From Candidatus Omnitrophota bacterium (lineage in GTDB: Bacteria > Omnitrophota > Gorgyraeia > 2-02-FULL-51-18): 64,000 nt of DNA. The position numbers and the translations under genes were made by a program. Location: the NCBI GenBank assembly GCA_022072175.1, contig JAJVIE010000003.1:1295893-1359892 (forward strand), read 5' to 3'. Shown here piece after piece: positions 8,514-18,707 of this stretch (positions are counted from its first letter, which is position 1; every line of letters starts with the position of its first letter). Below the pieces are notes generated by a model. The model was not told the origin of the DNA and did not search any database. It worked only from the letters and a program-made list of their open reading frames with translations.

Positions 8514-9220
8514 GCGCGGGCCTTGGTTGAAGTGCGAGGGATCTCCACGTCGGCGTACATGCCCGGATGCAGGTGCGTATCCGTAGGCTCGACGGCGATC
8601 TTGACGGCGAAGGTCTGCGTGACCCGCTCCTCGGCCGTCTGCACGTTGCGAGGCGTGAACTCGGCCTGCGGCGAGACGTGGCGCACGCGGCCGGTGACCG
8701 GCCGTGCCGCTCCATCGAAGCGGACGATCGCTTCCTGTCCCAGCGCGACGGAGCCCAGGTCCCCCTCGGGCACGTACACGCGTACCCAGTAGTCCGATGG
8801 ATCCCCGACGACCAGGAGCGTCCCGCCGGCCGGCACGATCTCGCCGGCCTCCCGGGTCTTCACGAGCACGACTCCATCGACGGGCGAGACGACGGTCTGG
8901 TCGCGCGCGGCCAGCGCGGCGTGCTCGACGTCCTGCACACCCGCTCCGCCGACCTTGAAAAGGTCCCTCAGCCGGTTGTATTCGCGCTTGGCCTGCTCGT
9001 AGCGGTCCAGCGTGGCCAAGAGCTGTCCGCGCTGGACGCGATCACCCTCCTCTGTCAGCACCGAATCGACACGGCCCGGAGCGGCCGCGCCGAGCGAGTG
9101 TTCGGTCATCTCGAGCGTGCCGGACAACCGGATGATCCCACGGTCCCCGGGCCACCGGCACGAGGACATCCCGGTCAGAGCGAACGCCGCGAGAAGGGCC
9201 GCCATCCAGCGTCTAGACAT
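8510..9220 (-). CDS. HlyD-type periplasmic adaptor (membrane fusion) protein
   Basis: 236 residues from the ATG at 9220, chosen for its GGAGG site six bases upstream and the signal sequence that follows (MAALLAAFALTGMSSC, possibly a lipoprotein signal though the lipobox is poor). Biotinyl-lipoyl half-motifs GRVDSVLTEEGDRVQRGQLLATLD and VVSPVDGVVLVKTREAGEIV flank a short helical hairpin (residues ~75-100), followed by a beta-barrel domain ending HLHPGMYADVEIP. It links the ABC exporter to the TolC channel. The hairpin is shorter than in AcrA-like proteins. The start lies inside the end of the tolC-like gene. Confidence 0.86.
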   Translation of the reverse strand: MSRRWMAALLAAFALTGMSSCRWPGDRGIIRLSGTLEMTEHSLGAAAPGRVDSVLTEEGDRVQRGQLLATLDRYEQAKREYNRLRDLFKVGGAGVQDVEHAALAARDQTVVSPVDGVVLVKTREAGEIVPAGGTLLVVGDPSDYWVRVYVPEGDLGSVALGQEAIVRFDGAARPVTGRVRHVSPQAEFTPRNVQTAEERVTQTFAVKIAVEPTDTHLHPGMYADVEIPRTSTKARA

Positions 9221-10574
9221 AAGTGCCTCCGGAGATCTCGCGCGTCCATGCTTCGAGCTGTCCGCTGGCGCGTCCGTAGCGGATGGCCGACGACAGGCAT
9301 AGCGTCTCCGCCCGTGAGCGCTCCTCACGGGCCTGAGCCCTCGCCCAGCCGGCCTCGACCAGCTCCCACTCACTGCCCGATCCGTTCTGCCTCCGTCTCA
9401 GCGCGTGGCGCTGTCGCTCCTCGGCCGCGGCCATGCGCGCCGAGGCGGCCTTGAGACCCAGCAGCGAGCGTTCCGTCAGCCGGCGGGCCTCGAGGATATC
9501 GGCCTCCAGCTGTCGGCGCGTCTCATCGGTGCGCAGCTGCTGTTCGCGCGCGCGGCTGGCGGCCTCGCCGATACGGAAGGCCCGCTGGCCTCCCTCGAAG
9601 ACCGGCATCGTCACCCGTCCGCCGAAGAGATAGATCTCATCCGCATCCGAGGGCTGCTCGCCGCTGGGGCCGTACTCCGCATGGACGTTGACCTTGGGCA
9701 GGTACTCGTACCACTGCACGCGTTCCTCGGCCCGGCGCTGGCGCACGGCCTCCGCGGCCACTCTGAGGTCCGGATGCGCGCCAAGGCTCGACGGGGACTC
9801 CCGGCGGGCGCTGAAGGACGGCAGGTCCTCCCGGTCCCGCTCGCGGTCGAGCTCCAGCGGCGTGTGCGGGTCGTACCCGAGCGCCGCCAGCAGGTCCTCC
9901 TTGGCCGTACGCGCGGCATCGGTCGCCTCTGCGGACCGCCGGCAGGCCTCCAGGTACAACGCCCGGGCCTCCTTGACCTCAGCGACAGAGGCGTTGCCGC
10001 TGCGCAGTCGCCGGTGGGCCAAGCGTGACCGCACTCCGGCGACTTCGACGCCGGCATCGGACAACCGGGCCACATCCTCGGCCCGGACCGCTTCCAGATA
10101 CAAGCTCGCGGCCCAGGCCAGGGCGTCCTGCCGCGCCTTGACCAGCTGGGCCCGTGACACGCGCTCGCCGTCGCGGACCGCAAGCAGTCTCTGGATGGCG
10201 GCCATGTCGAATACGATCTGCGTCACACGCAAGCGGCCTTCAAAACTACTGAACGGCCCCACCAGCGCATCTTCCTGGCCTGGGATCTCGATACCTTGCG
10301 CGCGGAGGTTGCGGTACTGACGGGTCTCCGAGAGTTCGGCCGAGACCTGCGGCATGAACGCGGTGTACGCCTGCCACGTCCGGGAGGCGGCTTGACGCAC
10401 CCGCTCCTCGGAGACGAGCACCTCGGTACCGCGTCGACCCGCCTGGACCAGCACGTCCCTGAGGCCCAGACGGAGGATCGCTTCCTCAGCGGCGGCAGGT
10501 CGGACGAGCGGACCCGTCAAGACCAGCGACAGTGCCAGCAGGGCGATGCTGAAGCGTCGCTCAGGGCGCCGCAC
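9213..10574 (-). CDS. TolC-family outer membrane efflux protein
   Basis: 453 residues from GTG at 10574, picked because it puts a signal peptide at the N-terminus (RRFSIALLALSLVLTGPLV...AAA); upstream codons in frame run through the previous gene and look non-coding. The mature protein has the two OEP repeats of TolC: long amphipathic helices (e.g. LVKARQDALAWAASLYLEAVRA; RAREQQLRTDETRRQLEADIL) separated by short beta segments. It should trimerise as the outer membrane duct of the exporter. The start overlaps the flavoprotein gene by 14 bases. Confidence 0.86.
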   Translation of the reverse strand: MRRPERRFSIALLALSLVLTGPLVRPAAAEEAILRLGLRDVLVQAGRRGTEVLVSEERVRQAASRTWQAYTAFMPQVSAELSETRQYRNLRAQGIEIPGQEDALVGPFSSFEGRLRVTQIVFDMAAIQRLLAVRDGERVSRAQLVKARQDALAWAASLYLEAVRAEDVARLSDAGVEVAGVRSRLAHRRLRSGNASVAEVKEARALYLEACRRSAEATDAARTAKEDLLAALGYDPHTPLELDRERDREDLPSFSARRESPSSLGAHPDLRVAAEAVRQRRAEERVQWYEYLPKVNVHAEYGPSGEQPSDADEIYLFGGRVTMPVFEGGQRAFRIGEAASRAREQQLRTDETRRQLEADILEARRLTERSLLGLKAASARMAAAEERQRHALRRRQNGSGSEWELVEAGWARAQAREERSRAETLCLSSAIRYGRASGQLEAWTREISGGTYV

Positions 10575-11676
10575 GCGTGAGTCGCACAAGGCCGCCGAGT
10601 ACGCCGGGATTCCAGCGCAGAAGCCCAAAGATCGCTCCGCTGACCGCATCGGACCGCTCCGCCCGTCCGAGCGCGGCCGCCACGAGCACCCGGGACAGGA
10701 ACCGCCGTTTCCACTCACGCGCATAACTCCTGGTGATCGATCCTTGATGTGCCGTGCCCCCCGCGGCCAGCAGGCGGCCCAGCAGAGCGCCGCCCTCCAG
10801 CGCCACCGGGATGCCTCCGCCGATGATGGGGTCGACCATCGTCACGGCGTCCCCCGCGTAATGAACATCGTCCTGTCCGAACCTCAGCACGCCGTCCGGC
10901 ACCGCGCGGCAACTGCGCCAACCCTCGGTCCGCGCCGCCGGTCCCAGCGCCGCCTCGAGCGCGGGATTGACCGCGCGGAGCTCGCGCATGAGACCGTCGA
11001 GGTCCGCGCCGTACCGGCGCAGGCACTCGCTCTCGACGTACAAGCACATCGTCGCGCGGCCGGAGCCGGTAGGATTGAGGCCCACATGACCCCGACGCAC
11101 GAAGTGCAGCGCCACGCGGCCATCCAGACCTCGCACGCCCTCATAGGCCGTCCGGACGGCGAAGTACTCCTGCCGGCCGGCCAGCCGGGCCGGTTGACGG
11201 CGGCCGGAGGCGGCCACCAACACGGGGGTATGAACCTCTATTGTGCGGTTCGGTCCCGACAACTGCAAGCGCCATAGGCCGCCGGTCCGGCGGCTGTCGG
11301 TCCGCAGCGTCCCCGCGCTGAGATCCGCTCCGGCCTCCAGCGTCCGATCGAGCATCCATCGGTCGAAGCGGTCACGGTCGCAGGCGTACCCGCCGTCCCC
11401 CGGCAAGTTCGACGCTAGCTCCCGGGTGCCCGGGCCGGAGATCGCCACGGACCGGATCGGCTCGAGCCCCAGACGTGACCAGGCGCTCGACAATCCCTGG
11501 GAACGCACGTACGTGCGCAGTTCAGGTCCCAGGAAACCACCGCAGACCTTGCCCGAGCCGGGCAGCCCGCGATCGTACAACAGCACGCGCCGGCGGCGGC
11601 GCAGCAGCTCCAGCGCGACCGCGCATCCGGCCGGACCCGCGCCCTCGATGACGACATCGTACAACGCGACGCTCAT
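10561..11676 (-). CDS. Geranylgeranyl-reductase-like FAD-dependent oxidoreductase
   Basis: 371 residues from ATG at 11676 (ATGA overlap with the preceding ketoacyl synthase gene). An N-terminal Rossmann FAD site (VIEGAGPAGCAVALELL, then LLYDR) is followed by GSGKVCGGFLGPEL, the K-x-CGG hallmark of the geranylgeranyl reductase/ChlP family, and the second FAD motif YAGDAVTMVDPIIGGGI near 270. Family members saturate isoprenoid or polyene chains, or act as halogenase-like monooxygenases. Coupled to a ketoacyl synthase and an exporter, it probably reduces or oxidises the growing or finished lipid. Substrate unknown. Confidence 0.78.
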   Translation of the reverse strand: MSVALYDVVIEGAGPAGCAVALELLRRRRRVLLYDRGLPGSGKVCGGFLGPELRTYVRSQGLSSAWSRLGLEPIRSVAISGPGTRELASNLPGDGGYACDRDRFDRWMLDRTLEAGADLSAGTLRTDSRRTGGLWRLQLSGPNRTIEVHTPVLVAASGRRQPARLAGRQEYFAVRTAYEGVRGLDGRVALHFVRRGHVGLNPTGSGRATMCLYVESECLRRYGADLDGLMRELRAVNPALEAALGPAARTEGWRSCRAVPDGVLRFGQDDVHYAGDAVTMVDPIIGGGIPVALEGGALLGRLLAAGGTAHQGSITRSYAREWKRRFLSRVLVAAALGRAERSDAVSGAIFGLLRWNPGVLGGLVRLTRAAP

Positions 11677-12935
11677 CGGACGGGAGCCCTGCTGATCAGG
11701 AGCGCCGAATTCTTGGAGCCAAAAGCGATGGTGTTGCAGAGCACGTGATCCACCTCGAGAGAACGCGCGCGATTGGGCGTCACATCGAGCGGACATTCGG
11801 GATCGGGGTTGTCATAGTTGATCGTGGGAGGCACGATCCCCCGCGTCAGCGTGAACACGGCCGCCGACACGCCGGCGGCGCCGCAGGCGCCCTGCGGGTG
11901 GCCGATCTGGGATTTGAGGGCCGTGGCGGCCACCCGCGCGGAGCGCTCGCCGAACACCAGGCCCATCGCTCGGGCCTCGGCCGGATCGTTGAGCCGCGTG
12001 CCGGTGCCGTGCAACTGAACACAGCCGACGCGCGCGGGGTCCACTCCGGCCTCCTGGAGGGCCAGACGCATCGCGCGCGCCGGCTCGATGCCGTCGTTCT
12101 TGACGGCCACGCGGTGATAGGCCTCGCACGTCGAACCGTACCCGGTGATCTCGGCCAGCACCCGCGCTCCGCGCCGGAGCGCGCTCTCTTCGGACTCGAC
12201 CATCAGCATCCAAGCGCCTTCGCCCAGCACGAACCCGTCGCGGTCGCGGTCGAACGGCCTTGAGGCGCGCTCAGGCGTCTCGTTGTAGCGCGCCGCGGCG
12301 ACCTTCATGCGGCCGAATCCCGCCAACAATCCCTGCGTGATGCACGCTTCGGCGCCTCCGGTCACGAGCGCCTCGGCCTGGCCGGTCTTGATCTGACGGT
12401 AAGCGTATCCGATGGCGTCGGTGGAGGAGGTGCAGCCCGTGGACAGAACGTGGCTCGGGCCGTACAGGCCGAACGCGATGGAGATCTCGCTGGAGAGCAT
12501 GCCCACGAACGACGAGGAGACGCAGTAGGGCGTCACATGGCGGTTGTTCTTCAGGTACAGTTCCCTGTACTGCATCTCGGCGAACTCGATCCCGCCGCCG
12601 CCGGTGCCGACGATGACGCCCATCCCCCGGCGGTCCTGCTCGGGCAGGGCGTCCGGATCGTATCCGGCCTGCCGCAGCGCCTCGCGAGCGGCGCCGATGG
12701 CCATGGGGATCAGTCTCGGCACGCGTTTGGAATCGAGCGCGCTGATGTGCCTCAGCGGGTCGAAGTCCGGCACTTCGGCCGCGACCTGGCTTTCGATCAG
12801 GGGGTCCTGCACGAGCGTCACTCGCCGGGTGCCCGATCGACCCGATCTCAATCCTTCGTAGAAGGCGTCAAGGCCCTCCCCCAACGGGCTGATCGCCCCG
12901 ACTCCGGTGATGAAGACCCTGCGTCCCGGGCTCAC
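11673..12935 (-). CDS. Beta-ketoacyl-[ACP] synthase (FabF/KAS II-like)
   Basis: 420 residues from the GTG at 12935, which overlaps the YceI stop (GTGA) and has a GGAG site upstream; an in-frame GTG at 12959 is less likely. Thiolase fold with the active-site Cys in LSTGCTSSTDAIGYA (~residue 165), first His in QLHGTGTRLND and second His in SQIGHPQGACGAAG, so the Cys-His-His triad is complete. It condenses acyl chains with malonyl-ACP. No ACP, ketoreductase or dehydratase gene lies beside it, and its partners are a flavoprotein and an exporter, so it is more likely a specialised KS (polyketide, polyene or unusual lipid) than housekeeping FabF. Confidence 0.87.
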   Translation of the reverse strand: MSPGRRVFITGVGAISPLGEGLDAFYEGLRSGRSGTRRVTLVQDPLIESQVAAEVPDFDPLRHISALDSKRVPRLIPMAIGAAREALRQAGYDPDALPEQDRRGMGVIVGTGGGGIEFAEMQYRELYLKNNRHVTPYCVSSSFVGMLSSEISIAFGLYGPSHVLSTGCTSSTDAIGYAYRQIKTGQAEALVTGGAEACITQGLLAGFGRMKVAAARYNETPERASRPFDRDRDGFVLGEGAWMLMVESEESALRRGARVLAEITGYGSTCEAYHRVAVKNDGIEPARAMRLALQEAGVDPARVGCVQLHGTGTRLNDPAEARAMGLVFGERSARVAATALKSQIGHPQGACGAAGVSAAVFTLTRGIVPPTINYDNPDPECPLDVTPNRARSLEVDHVLCNTIAFGSKNSALLISRAPVR

Positions 12936-13528
12936 GCGGTCTCCGGCCGTTGTGTCCACAGCGTCTCATAGGTCACCTCGACCTCATCGCGCAGGCGCAT
13001 GAGGCCGGCCAGACCGGGAGGACGCAGGCCGAACATCGACAGGGACAGGTCCAGGCGGCCGCGTACGCGCAGACCCGCGGGCTCCCTCACGGCCTCGCAC
13101 TCGGTGACGACATCACGCGATGCGCCTCCGACGTCCATGCGCCCGCTCAGACGATAGTGTCCCGACCTCTCGTCCCCGTCGAGGCGCTCCAGGGACAGCG
13201 CGGTGTAGACGACCTCGGGGCGATGGCCGGACCGGAGCGTGTACTGGAGCGCGTGGTCGCGTGCCTCGTTGCCGGTCCCTATGGACAACACGGGCAAGCG
13301 CAGCTCCGCGGGCGCCTTGAGCGTGCCCGCGGTCTCATCGAGCTCGATGGGTCCACCGGTGAGCGCCGAGCTGTTGCCGGTAAAACCGTGCAGTGGCGAG
13401 CCTCCCTTGACGGACACGCGCGTAGCGGCGGGCTTGAGCTCGTAGACGGCCGCCTCCGCGCGCGCCAGAACGGCGTACAGCAGTACCAGTGCCAACACGA
13501 TCCCGTAGAGCAGAGTGATCTTTCGCAT
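12932..13528 (-). CDS. YceI-family periplasmic lipid-binding-like protein
   Basis: 198 residues. A signal peptide (RKITLLYGIVLALVLLYAVLARAEA) precedes a YceI lipocalin-like barrel: YELKPAATRVSVKGGSPLHGFTG, then regular strands such as HYRLSGRMDVGGASRDV. YceI proteins bind amphiphilic molecules, in known cases polyisoprenoids, in the periplasm. As the first gene of an operon with a ketoacyl synthase, geranylgeranyl-reductase-like enzyme and tripartite exporter, it may carry the lipid product or its precursor. The function assignment rests on family and context. Confidence 0.8.
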   Translation of the reverse strand: MRKITLLYGIVLALVLLYAVLARAEAAVYELKPAATRVSVKGGSPLHGFTGNSSALTGGPIELDETAGTLKAPAELRLPVLSIGTGNEARDHALQYTLRSGHRPEVVYTALSLERLDGDERSGHYRLSGRMDVGGASRDVVTECEAVREPAGLRVRGRLDLSLSMFGLRPPGLAGLMRLRDEVEVTYETLWTQRPETA

Positions 13529-13602
13529 AGCCCCGATGCTAGCACCGGACCACTGGAGGACGCATCCGACTTTGGTCGGTATCGGTCCCTGAGGCGCGAT
13601 GC

Positions 13603-13614
13603 TATACTGCCCCC
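13603..13614 (+). promoter_or_regulatory. -10-like TATACT directly before histidine kinase start
   Basis: TATACT at 13603-13608 lies six bases before the ATG at 13615. With initiation about seven bases after the hexamer, the transcript would begin at the start codon, i.e. leaderless. No Shine-Dalgarno site is visible in the gap (GCCCCC). No convincing -35 at 17 bases. Confidence 0.45.
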
Positions 13615-14544
13615 ATGAACAAACGCCCCTCTCCCGCCTGGCTGTACGCGTCGGCCGGAACAGCCGTCGGCTTGGTCTACGCTGGCGTCAGCCTGATCCT
13701 CGACAGCGGCCTGTTGGACAACACCTCCCGGCACGTCCTCATCGGCTGGATCCACGAGTTCGTCGACACGGTGTTGCCGGTGGTCTCCGGCGCGACGGCC
13801 GGTCTGGGGCTCTACTACTACAGACGTCAGCGCCTGCTCAACCGCCGCCTGTCCAGCCGCAACGACCGCCTCAAGCAGGACCTGCTGTTCCACGCGCTGA
13901 TCTCACAGATCCTGCACGAGATCCAGAACCCCGTGCACAACCTCTCGGCCGTGCTCGAGTCGCACCCGGGCGATCTGGACACGGCCGGACGCGAGATGCT
14001 CCGCCGCAACCTCGACAAGCTCAAGGAGCTCAGGTCCCGCTACGGCCGGGTCGGACCGCTCCTCGAGTCCCTGGATCCCGAGGAGCCCGTCCGGTGGAAG
14101 GCCTGGTTCGAGGCGTTCTATGAGGACAAGTTCGCTCCCCAGGTCCGTGAGTCGGGTCTGAGCGTCGTACGCGACCTGGATGACGCCTCCGTCGGGATGC
14201 ATCCGATGCTCTTGGAGCAGGTCTTCCAGACATTGCTTTCCAACGCTCTGGAGGCCGTCGAGCGCCGTCCGTCGGGCGTGACCGCAGCGCTCCATCTGTC
14301 CTCAAGGCTCACGAGCGGCCCATCCGGACCCATGGAGCTGACCGTCGAGATCCGCAACCCCGGCCCCTACCCGGCCGAGGTCCTCGAGGCGCAGGGTCGG
14401 AGACCGGTGGAAAGCCGCTCTGGACTGGGACTGGGGTTGTTGCTGGCCAGGACCATCCTCGAGCAGGCCGGAGGAGACCTCAAGCTGTCCAACCGCTCCG
14501 GAGAAGCGCTCACGGAGGTCATCCTGCCCGGAGCGCGGGCATGA
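13615..14544 (+). CDS. Membrane sensor histidine kinase
   Basis: 309 residues. Two N-terminal helices (residues ~10-30 and ~43-63) with a short loop, then a cytoplasmic linker and H-box HEIQNPVHNLS near 102 carrying the phosphoacceptor His. The ATPase domain has an N-box EQVFQTLLSNALEAVE (~203) and G-box SGLGLGLLLARTILEQAGG (~270). It has no separate sensor domain, so signals are sensed in the membrane or through partners. Its stop overlaps the response regulator start (ATGA). It is divergent from the KS/export operon across 86 bases, so it could control that operon (inference). Confidence 0.87.
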   Translation: MNKRPSPAWLYASAGTAVGLVYAGVSLILDSGLLDNTSRHVLIGWIHEFVDTVLPVVSGATAGLGLYYYRRQRLLNRRLSSRNDRLKQDLLFHALISQILHEIQNPVHNLSAVLESHPGDLDTAGREMLRRNLDKLKELRSRYGRVGPLLESLDPEEPVRWKAWFEAFYEDKFAPQVRESGLSVVRDLDDASVGMHPMLLEQVFQTLLSNALEAVERRPSGVTAALHLSSRLTSGPSGPMELTVEIRNPGPYPAEVLEAQGRRPVESRSGLGLGLLLARTILEQAGGDLKLSNRSGEALTEVILPGARA

Positions 14545-15119
14545 AACTGGCCTACATCGAGGATGATGCCGATGCGCGCTCGCTGTTCGCGGGACGCTTC
14601 CGCACGGACGGATGGACGTGCGACGAGTACGGCTCGGCCGAAGAGGCCCTGCCCAACATCGGTCCGGGCTCGCACGATGTGCTGGTCACGGATATCCGCC
14701 TGCCCGGCCTCAACGGCGTGGAGTTCCTGCTGGAGCTGCGTCGTCGTGACGTGCACACGCCCTGTGTGCTGATCACGGCTTTCGGCAGTCTGGGCCTGAT
14801 GAAACAAGCCGTCAACTCCGCCGCCAACTACCTGCTCGAAAAACCGTTCGCTTACGCCGACCTTCGCCGCGTCATCGACAGGGTGCTCGAGCCGCCGTCC
14901 ACACTGCAGTACTACGTGGACCGCGGTCTGGGGCGTCTGCAGTTGACCGAACGTGAGCAGGACGTCGCGCGGCTGCTGCTCAAGGGCCTCTCCAACGCCG
15001 AGATCGCTTCCGCCGCCTCGCTGTCCGAGAAGACCGTCAAACAGTACGTGACGCAGGTGTTCTCCAAGGCGGGCGTACAAAGCCGCGGGGAGTTCTTCGC
15101 GGCCATCTTTCCGGTATGA
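14541..15119 (+). CDS. Response regulator, REC plus LuxR-type HTH
   Basis: 192 residues. REC domain with acidic pocket EDD near 6-8, phosphoacceptor Asp in LVTDIRLPGLNG (~residue 50), Thr/Ser switch in LITAFGS and Lys in LLEKPFAYADL (~103). A C-terminal LuxR/FixJ-type helix-turn-helix follows (LTEREQDVARLLLKGLSNAEIASAA...SEKTVKQYV). Cognate of the kinase just upstream; probably a transcription activator. Its stop overlaps the methyltransferase start (ATGA), tying quinone methylation to this operon, which is an unusual arrangement. Confidence 0.9.
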   Translation: MKLAYIEDDADARSLFAGRFRTDGWTCDEYGSAEEALPNIGPGSHDVLVTDIRLPGLNGVEFLLELRRRDVHTPCVLITAFGSLGLMKQAVNSAANYLLEKPFAYADLRRVIDRVLEPPSTLQYYVDRGLGRLQLTEREQDVARLLLKGLSNAEIASAASLSEKTVKQYVTQVFSKAGVQSRGEFFAAIFPV

Positions 15120-15847
15120 ACCCCGCGTCGACGACCTTGCGCCGGGGCCCCGACCAAGACTACATCCGGGGGATGTTCGATGCTTTCGCGCCGCGCTACG
15201 AGACGTTCACGCGGCTCATCGGGATGGGCCAGGACGACCGTCTGCGCCGTCAGGCTCTGCGCGACGTGCGTCCCGGCTGGCGCGTGCTGGACTTGGCCTG
15301 CGGCACCGGACAGCTGACGTTCCTGGCCGCGCGCCGCGCGGGCCCGACGGGACAAGTGCTCGGCATCGACCTGTCGCCGGGCATGATCGCCCAGGCCCAG
15401 AGACGGCAGGCGGCCTCCGGGATCGCCGGACCGGCGCTGAGCTTCGAGGTGCGCCGCGGAGAGGACCTCCCCGACGGGGAACGCCGGTACGACCTCATCG
15501 TCTCGGCCTACGCGTTACGCAATCTCTACGAGAACATCGATGTCGTGCTCAGGGGACTGCGGGAGTCGCTGGTCCCGGGAGGCGGCGTCGCCCTACTGGA
15601 CCTGACCGAGCCGGTGCACCCGGTCCTGCGGACCTTGTACCGGGGTTATTTTTACGGGCTGGTCGGGCTTTACGGCAAAGCCCTTTTCGGCAAGGACTAT
15701 CCTGTGACTTATCTGCCCGACTCGGCACAACGCTTCTTCAAAGCGCATGAGTTCACGGCGGCTCTGGAGCGGGCGGGATTCAAGAAGATCCAGCGTCAGG
15801 GTTACTTCTTGGGCGCGGTGACGCTCTATCGCGCGGTGCGCGCCTAG
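15116..15847 (+). CDS. UbiE/MenG-like quinone C-methyltransferase
   Basis: 243 residues. Class I SAM methyltransferase: motif I VLDLACGTGQLTFLAA, acidic GIDLSPGM, and the UbiE/MenG hallmarks FDAFAPRYE near 22, SAYALRNLYENI near 134 and the late YFYGLVGLYGK...YPVTYLPDS segment. It would methylate demethylmenaquinone or a related quinol at the membrane face. Usual family length is ~230-250. Translationally coupled to the upstream response regulator. Because the family includes other substrates, the exact quinone is not certain. Confidence 0.8.
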   Translation: MNPASTTLRRGPDQDYIRGMFDAFAPRYETFTRLIGMGQDDRLRRQALRDVRPGWRVLDLACGTGQLTFLAARRAGPTGQVLGIDLSPGMIAQAQRRQAASGIAGPALSFEVRRGEDLPDGERRYDLIVSAYALRNLYENIDVVLRGLRESLVPGGGVALLDLTEPVHPVLRTLYRGYFYGLVGLYGKALFGKDYPVTYLPDSAQRFFKAHEFTAALERAGFKKIQRQGYFLGAVTLYRAVRA

Positions 15848-15848
15848 A

Positions 15849-16156
15849 TCAGGAGTCGGGCGCGGCGGTGAGGCCCTGGGCGGCCTCGCCTTCCTTCACG
15901 ACCTTGTAGACGATCTCGCCTTCCTTGGCTTTGTTGAACTTCTGGCGGGCGACCTTCTCGATGTAGACCGGGTCCTCGCGCAGGCGCTTGAGCTCGAGCT
16001 CCAGGCGCTGGTTCTCCTTGCGAAGCTCGGCCATCTCCTGTCCGAGCGCCTGACTGCGCTGGGCCAGCCTCCAGACGTGCATCACCCTCGGCGCCAGGAA
16101 CACCGCGAACAGTCCGAAGGCCAGCGCGTAGATCGCCAGACTGCCCGGACGGCGCA

Positions 16157-16157
<1 letters not shown>
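15849..16157 (-). CDS. FtsB/DivIC-family septum formation initiator-like protein
   Basis: 102 residues: one N-terminal transmembrane helix (SLAIYALAFGLFAVFLAP), a coiled coil (residues ~30-62, ALGQEMAELRKENQRLELEL) and the family's REDPVYIEKVARQKF motif. FtsB/DivIC bridge the divisome with FtsL and FtsQ. It follows enolase with a one-base stop-start overlap (TGATG); eno-ftsB order is common in bacteria, which supports the call. Confidence 0.8.
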
Positions 16158-18119
<1,962 letters not shown>

Positions 18120-18129
18120 CGAGGTCCGT

Positions 18130-18462
18130 TTAGGACTGGAGGACGCGGTCGAGCCGGCGCTGAAGATCCGCCTTGGAGACCGCTCCGATGATGCGCTCGA
18201 CCTCTTGGCCGGACTTGAAGACGATCATCGTGGGGATGTTCATGACGCCGAAGCGGGTCGGGGCGTCCTGGTTGTCGTCCACGTTGATCTTGGCGACCTT
18301 GAGCTTGCCCTGGTAGGCGGGCGCCAGCTCATCGAGGACCGGGATCATGAGGCGGCAGGGTCCGCACCACTCGGCCCAAAAATCCACCAGCACCGGGATC
18401 GAGGACTTGGTGACCTCGGCTTCGAACGTCGCGTCGGTGATCTGCTGTACTGCGCCTGCCAT
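18130..18462 (-). CDS. trxA: Thioredoxin
   Basis: 110 residues from the ATG at 18462, which has a strong AGGAGG site; a longer in-frame reading runs through the tRNA and is spurious. Active site WAEWCGPCRLM near residue 33-40, cis-Pro in MNIPTMIVF and the C-terminal amphipathic helix are intact. Cytosolic protein-disulfide reductase. Lies just downstream of tRNA-Thr. Confidence 0.96.
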   Translation of the reverse strand: MAGAVQQITDATFEAEVTKSSIPVLVDFWAEWCGPCRLMIPVLDELAPAYQGKLKVAKINVDDNQDAPTRFGVMNIPTMIVFKSGQEVERIIGAVSKADLQRRLDRVLQS

Positions 18463-18512
18463 GACGGCCTCCTCTTGTGGACGGCGCCGGAGCGCCGACG
18501 GATGGGACTGAA

Positions 18513-18588
18513 TGGAGCTGGAGACCGGAATCGAACCGGTGACCTGCTGATTACGAATCAGCTGCTCTACCAGCTGAGCTACTCCAGC
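18513..18588 (-). tRNA. tRNA-Thr (anticodon CGT)
   Basis: 76 bases including encoded CCA. Acceptor GCTGGAG pairs with CTCCAGC, D-arm TAGCTCAGCTGGTAGAGC, anticodon stem CTGAT/ATCAG around loop TTCGTAA, T-arm with GGTTCGATTCC. The anticodon CGT reads ACG. Confidence 0.96.
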
Positions 18589-18621
18589 GCTCATTCTGTC
18601 GTACTGCTCGATACGAGATCC

Positions 18622-18645
18622 CCCGTCCGGACACGGCCGGACGGG
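18622..18645. other. Stable GC-rich hairpin between SYLF gene and tRNA-Thr
   Basis: CCCGTCCGG and CCGGACGGG form a nine-base-pair stem with a six-base loop. It lies downstream of the SYLF gene and upstream of tRNA-Thr on the minus strand. It lacks a clear U-tract, so it may be a weak terminator or processing site. Confidence 0.4.
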
Positions 18646-18707
18646 ACAAATTGGGATGCTATATTACCCGCTTCGGGGGCGGGTGTAAAGACCGCCCCTC
18701 GGACCCC

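Noticed and set aside
18130..18594. Thioredoxin starting at 18594
   Set aside because: That extension reads through tRNA-Thr; the ATG at 18462 has AGGAGG and the proper thioredoxin N-terminus.
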